From assembly GCA_016935715.1 (NCBI GenBank), contig JAFGQJ010000056.1:1-5277 (forward strand): a stretch of 5,277 bases of DNA. The letters run 5' to 3'. Positions 4,582 through 5,277 of the stretch are shown here, piece after piece; positions within the stretch are counted from its first letter, which is position 1; each line of letters starts with the position of its first letter. Below the pieces are notes generated by a model. That model saw only the letters and a list, made by a program, of their open reading frames with translations. It was not told where the DNA came from and did no database searches. Origin of the DNA: Spirochaetales bacterium. GTDB lineage: Bacteria; Spirochaetota; Spirochaetia; SZUA-6; DRHE01. A program made the position numbers and the translations under genes.

Positions 4582-5192
4582 TGTCGCAGCAAAACTACAT
4601 CGACAAGCTCCGCCGCGCACTAGAGGCGGACGGCGGGAGCCTGGCCTTCCCCTTCGTCCGATCCGCCGTGATCGTTCCGCTGCTGATCAGGGACGGGACC
4701 GTGGAGATCGTGTTCGAGCTTCGCTCCCGGCACCTGCGCCGCAGCCCGGGGGAGGTGGGCTTTCCGGGCGGGCGCATCGAAGCCGGAGAAAATCCCTGGC
4801 AGGCGGCGCTGCGGGAGCTGGAGGAGGAGCTGGGGGTGCCGGGCGACCAGGTGGAGTATCTGGGGCAGCTTCCGGAACAGCAGCGCCGCAGAAACGAGCT
4901 GGTGGTTCCGTTCGTCGCCGGCATCGGCTCGGATGCCGTGCTGCAGCCCGACGGGATCGAGGTGGAGGAGGTGTTCACCCTGCCCCTGGATCACCTGCTG
5001 GGCAACGAGATGCGGCAAGCCCGCATCGTCGAACGGCACACATTGTCGGAGGATTTCCCGCTGAGCTACCTGCCCGGCGGCGTCTGGAACAGGACGGAAA
5101 GCCGCACCCTGTATTATCTGATCTACCGGGACTACCTGATCTGGGGTCTGTCCGCCAACATCCTGCGACGGCTCGTTCAGCTGATTCGATAG
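4581..5192 (+). CDS. Nudix hydrolase, CoA-pyrophosphatase (NudL/NUDT7/8) type
   Basis: A 203-residue Nudix protein, usual length for bacterial CoA pyrophosphatases, which cleave CoA or acyl-CoA to 3',5'-ADP and phosphopantetheine. The Nudix box is complete from G64 to V86 (G-x5-E70-x7-R78-E79-L80-x-E82-E83-x-G85-V86), giving the metal-binding helix. Just before it residues 46-64 carry the CoA-specific pattern RSRHLRRSPGEVGFPGG; relative to the usual LRxHxGQVxFPGG the His is Ser and the Gln is Glu. The ending IWGLSANILRRL (187-198) is also typical of this branch. GTG at 4581 is the only start that keeps the normal N-terminus; there is no Shine-Dalgarno and the promoter abuts it. Strongly G/C-ending codons with no TTA, unlike the E1 genes. 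Cytosolic. An acyl-CoA-consuming housecleaning role beside an acyl-CoA-type dehydrogenase gene is suggestive only. Substrate could also be another nucleoside diphosphate derivative. Confidence 0.9.
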   Translation: MSQQNYIDKLRRALEADGGSLAFPFVRSAVIVPLLIRDGTVEIVFELRSRHLRRSPGEVGFPGGRIEAGENPWQAALRELEEELGVPGDQVEYLGQLPEQQRRRNELVVPFVAGIGSDAVLQPDGIEVEEVFTLPLDHLLGNEMRQARIVERHTLSEDFPLSYLPGGVWNRTESRTLYYLIYRDYLIWGLSANILRRLVQLIR

Positions 5193-5193
5193 G

Positions 5194-5218
5194 CGGTGAT
5201 TTTTGCTGTAACTCACCG
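5194..5218. repeat. Inverted repeat after the Nudix gene, possible weak terminator
   Basis: CGGTGA (5194-5199) and TCACCG (5213-5218) form a perfect 6-bp stem around a 13-base loop, starting one base after the Nudix stop codon. The T-run lies inside the loop (5200-5204), not after the stem, so the canonical rho-independent form is absent. It could still act as a 3' end or pause site. Confidence 0.3.
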
Positions 5219-5232
5219 AACTGTCTGCCGAA

Positions 5233-5238
5233 TATACT
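5233..5238 (+). promoter_or_regulatory. Isolated -10-like box near the right edge
   Basis: TATACT matches TATAAT at five of six positions, but no credible -35 box lies 16-18 bp upstream. A G-rich TAGGGGGA (5243-5250) follows, and a possible TTG start (5264) comes later. It may mark a promoter for a gene beyond the window; evidence is slight. The rest of 5193-5277 shows nothing else. Confidence 0.2.
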
Positions 5239-5277
5239 ACCGTAGGGGGAATAAACGAGAAATTTGAAACGCCTTGC

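Noticed and set aside
3808..4620. Minus-strand 270-residue open frame under E1 beta and the start of the Nudix gene
   Set aside because: It crosses a gene boundary and the Nudix promoter, and its translation resembles no protein; E1 beta on the other strand explains the region.
4538..5245. Plus-strand 235-residue frame overlapping the Nudix gene
   Set aside because: It is the out-of-frame reading of the Nudix gene, giving an Arg/Gly/Ala-rich low-complexity translation.

Overview
The window is GC-rich bacterial DNA with tightly packed genes. There are six protein-coding genes in two divergent blocks and no sign of phage, transposon, CRISPR, tRNA or rRNA. Nothing here fixes the organism. The high GC, the short gaps, the long-form PRPP synthetase and the CTTGAC-type promoters would fit several lineages (for example Spirochaetota or Desulfobacterota-like bacteria); that placement is a guess.

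Left block, minus strand, read from about 2388 down to 1. A clear sigma70-type promoter (TTGACC, 17 bp, TGC-TATTGT) drives a UDP-glucose 4-epimerase-like NAD-dependent sugar-nucleotide enzyme (2348-1425). After 22 bp comes a 71-residue cysteine-rich metal-binding protein (1402-1187). It overlaps by 4 bp (ATGA) a long-form ribose-phosphate pyrophosphokinase (from 1190), which runs off the left edge. The three genes look like one operon joining nucleotide-sugar and PRPP metabolism through a small metal-binding protein of unknown job.

Middle block, plus strand, 2489-4524. A two-gene unit encodes the alpha and beta subunits of a thiamine-diphosphate 2-oxo-acid dehydrogenase E1. The genes overlap by 4 bp (GTGA). 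No E2 or E3 gene is present, and the next gene has its own promoter, so E1 appears to stand alone here. In the alpha subunit both side chains that normally hold the cofactor magnesium are conservatively replaced (Asp to Glu, Asn to Asp). Its true substrate (pyruvate, acetoin, branched-chain 2-oxo acid or other) cannot be read from sequence.

Right end, plus strand. A Nudix hydrolase of the CoA-pyrophosphatase type (4581-5192) sits behind a promoter built just like that of the epimerase, with the same 10-mer CCTTGACCAG at the -35 region. In both cases the -10 box lies only 8-9 bp before the start codon and there is no Shine-Dalgarno sequence, so both mRNAs are probably leaderless or nearly so. 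The last 85 bp are non-coding with a small inverted repeat and a possible -10 box for a gene beyond the edge.

The 140-bp divergent region (2349-2488) holds the epimerase promoter, a GC-rich tandem 7-mer, a 14-bp perfect palindrome and a second inverted repeat near the E1 gene. It is the most likely place for regulation in the window.
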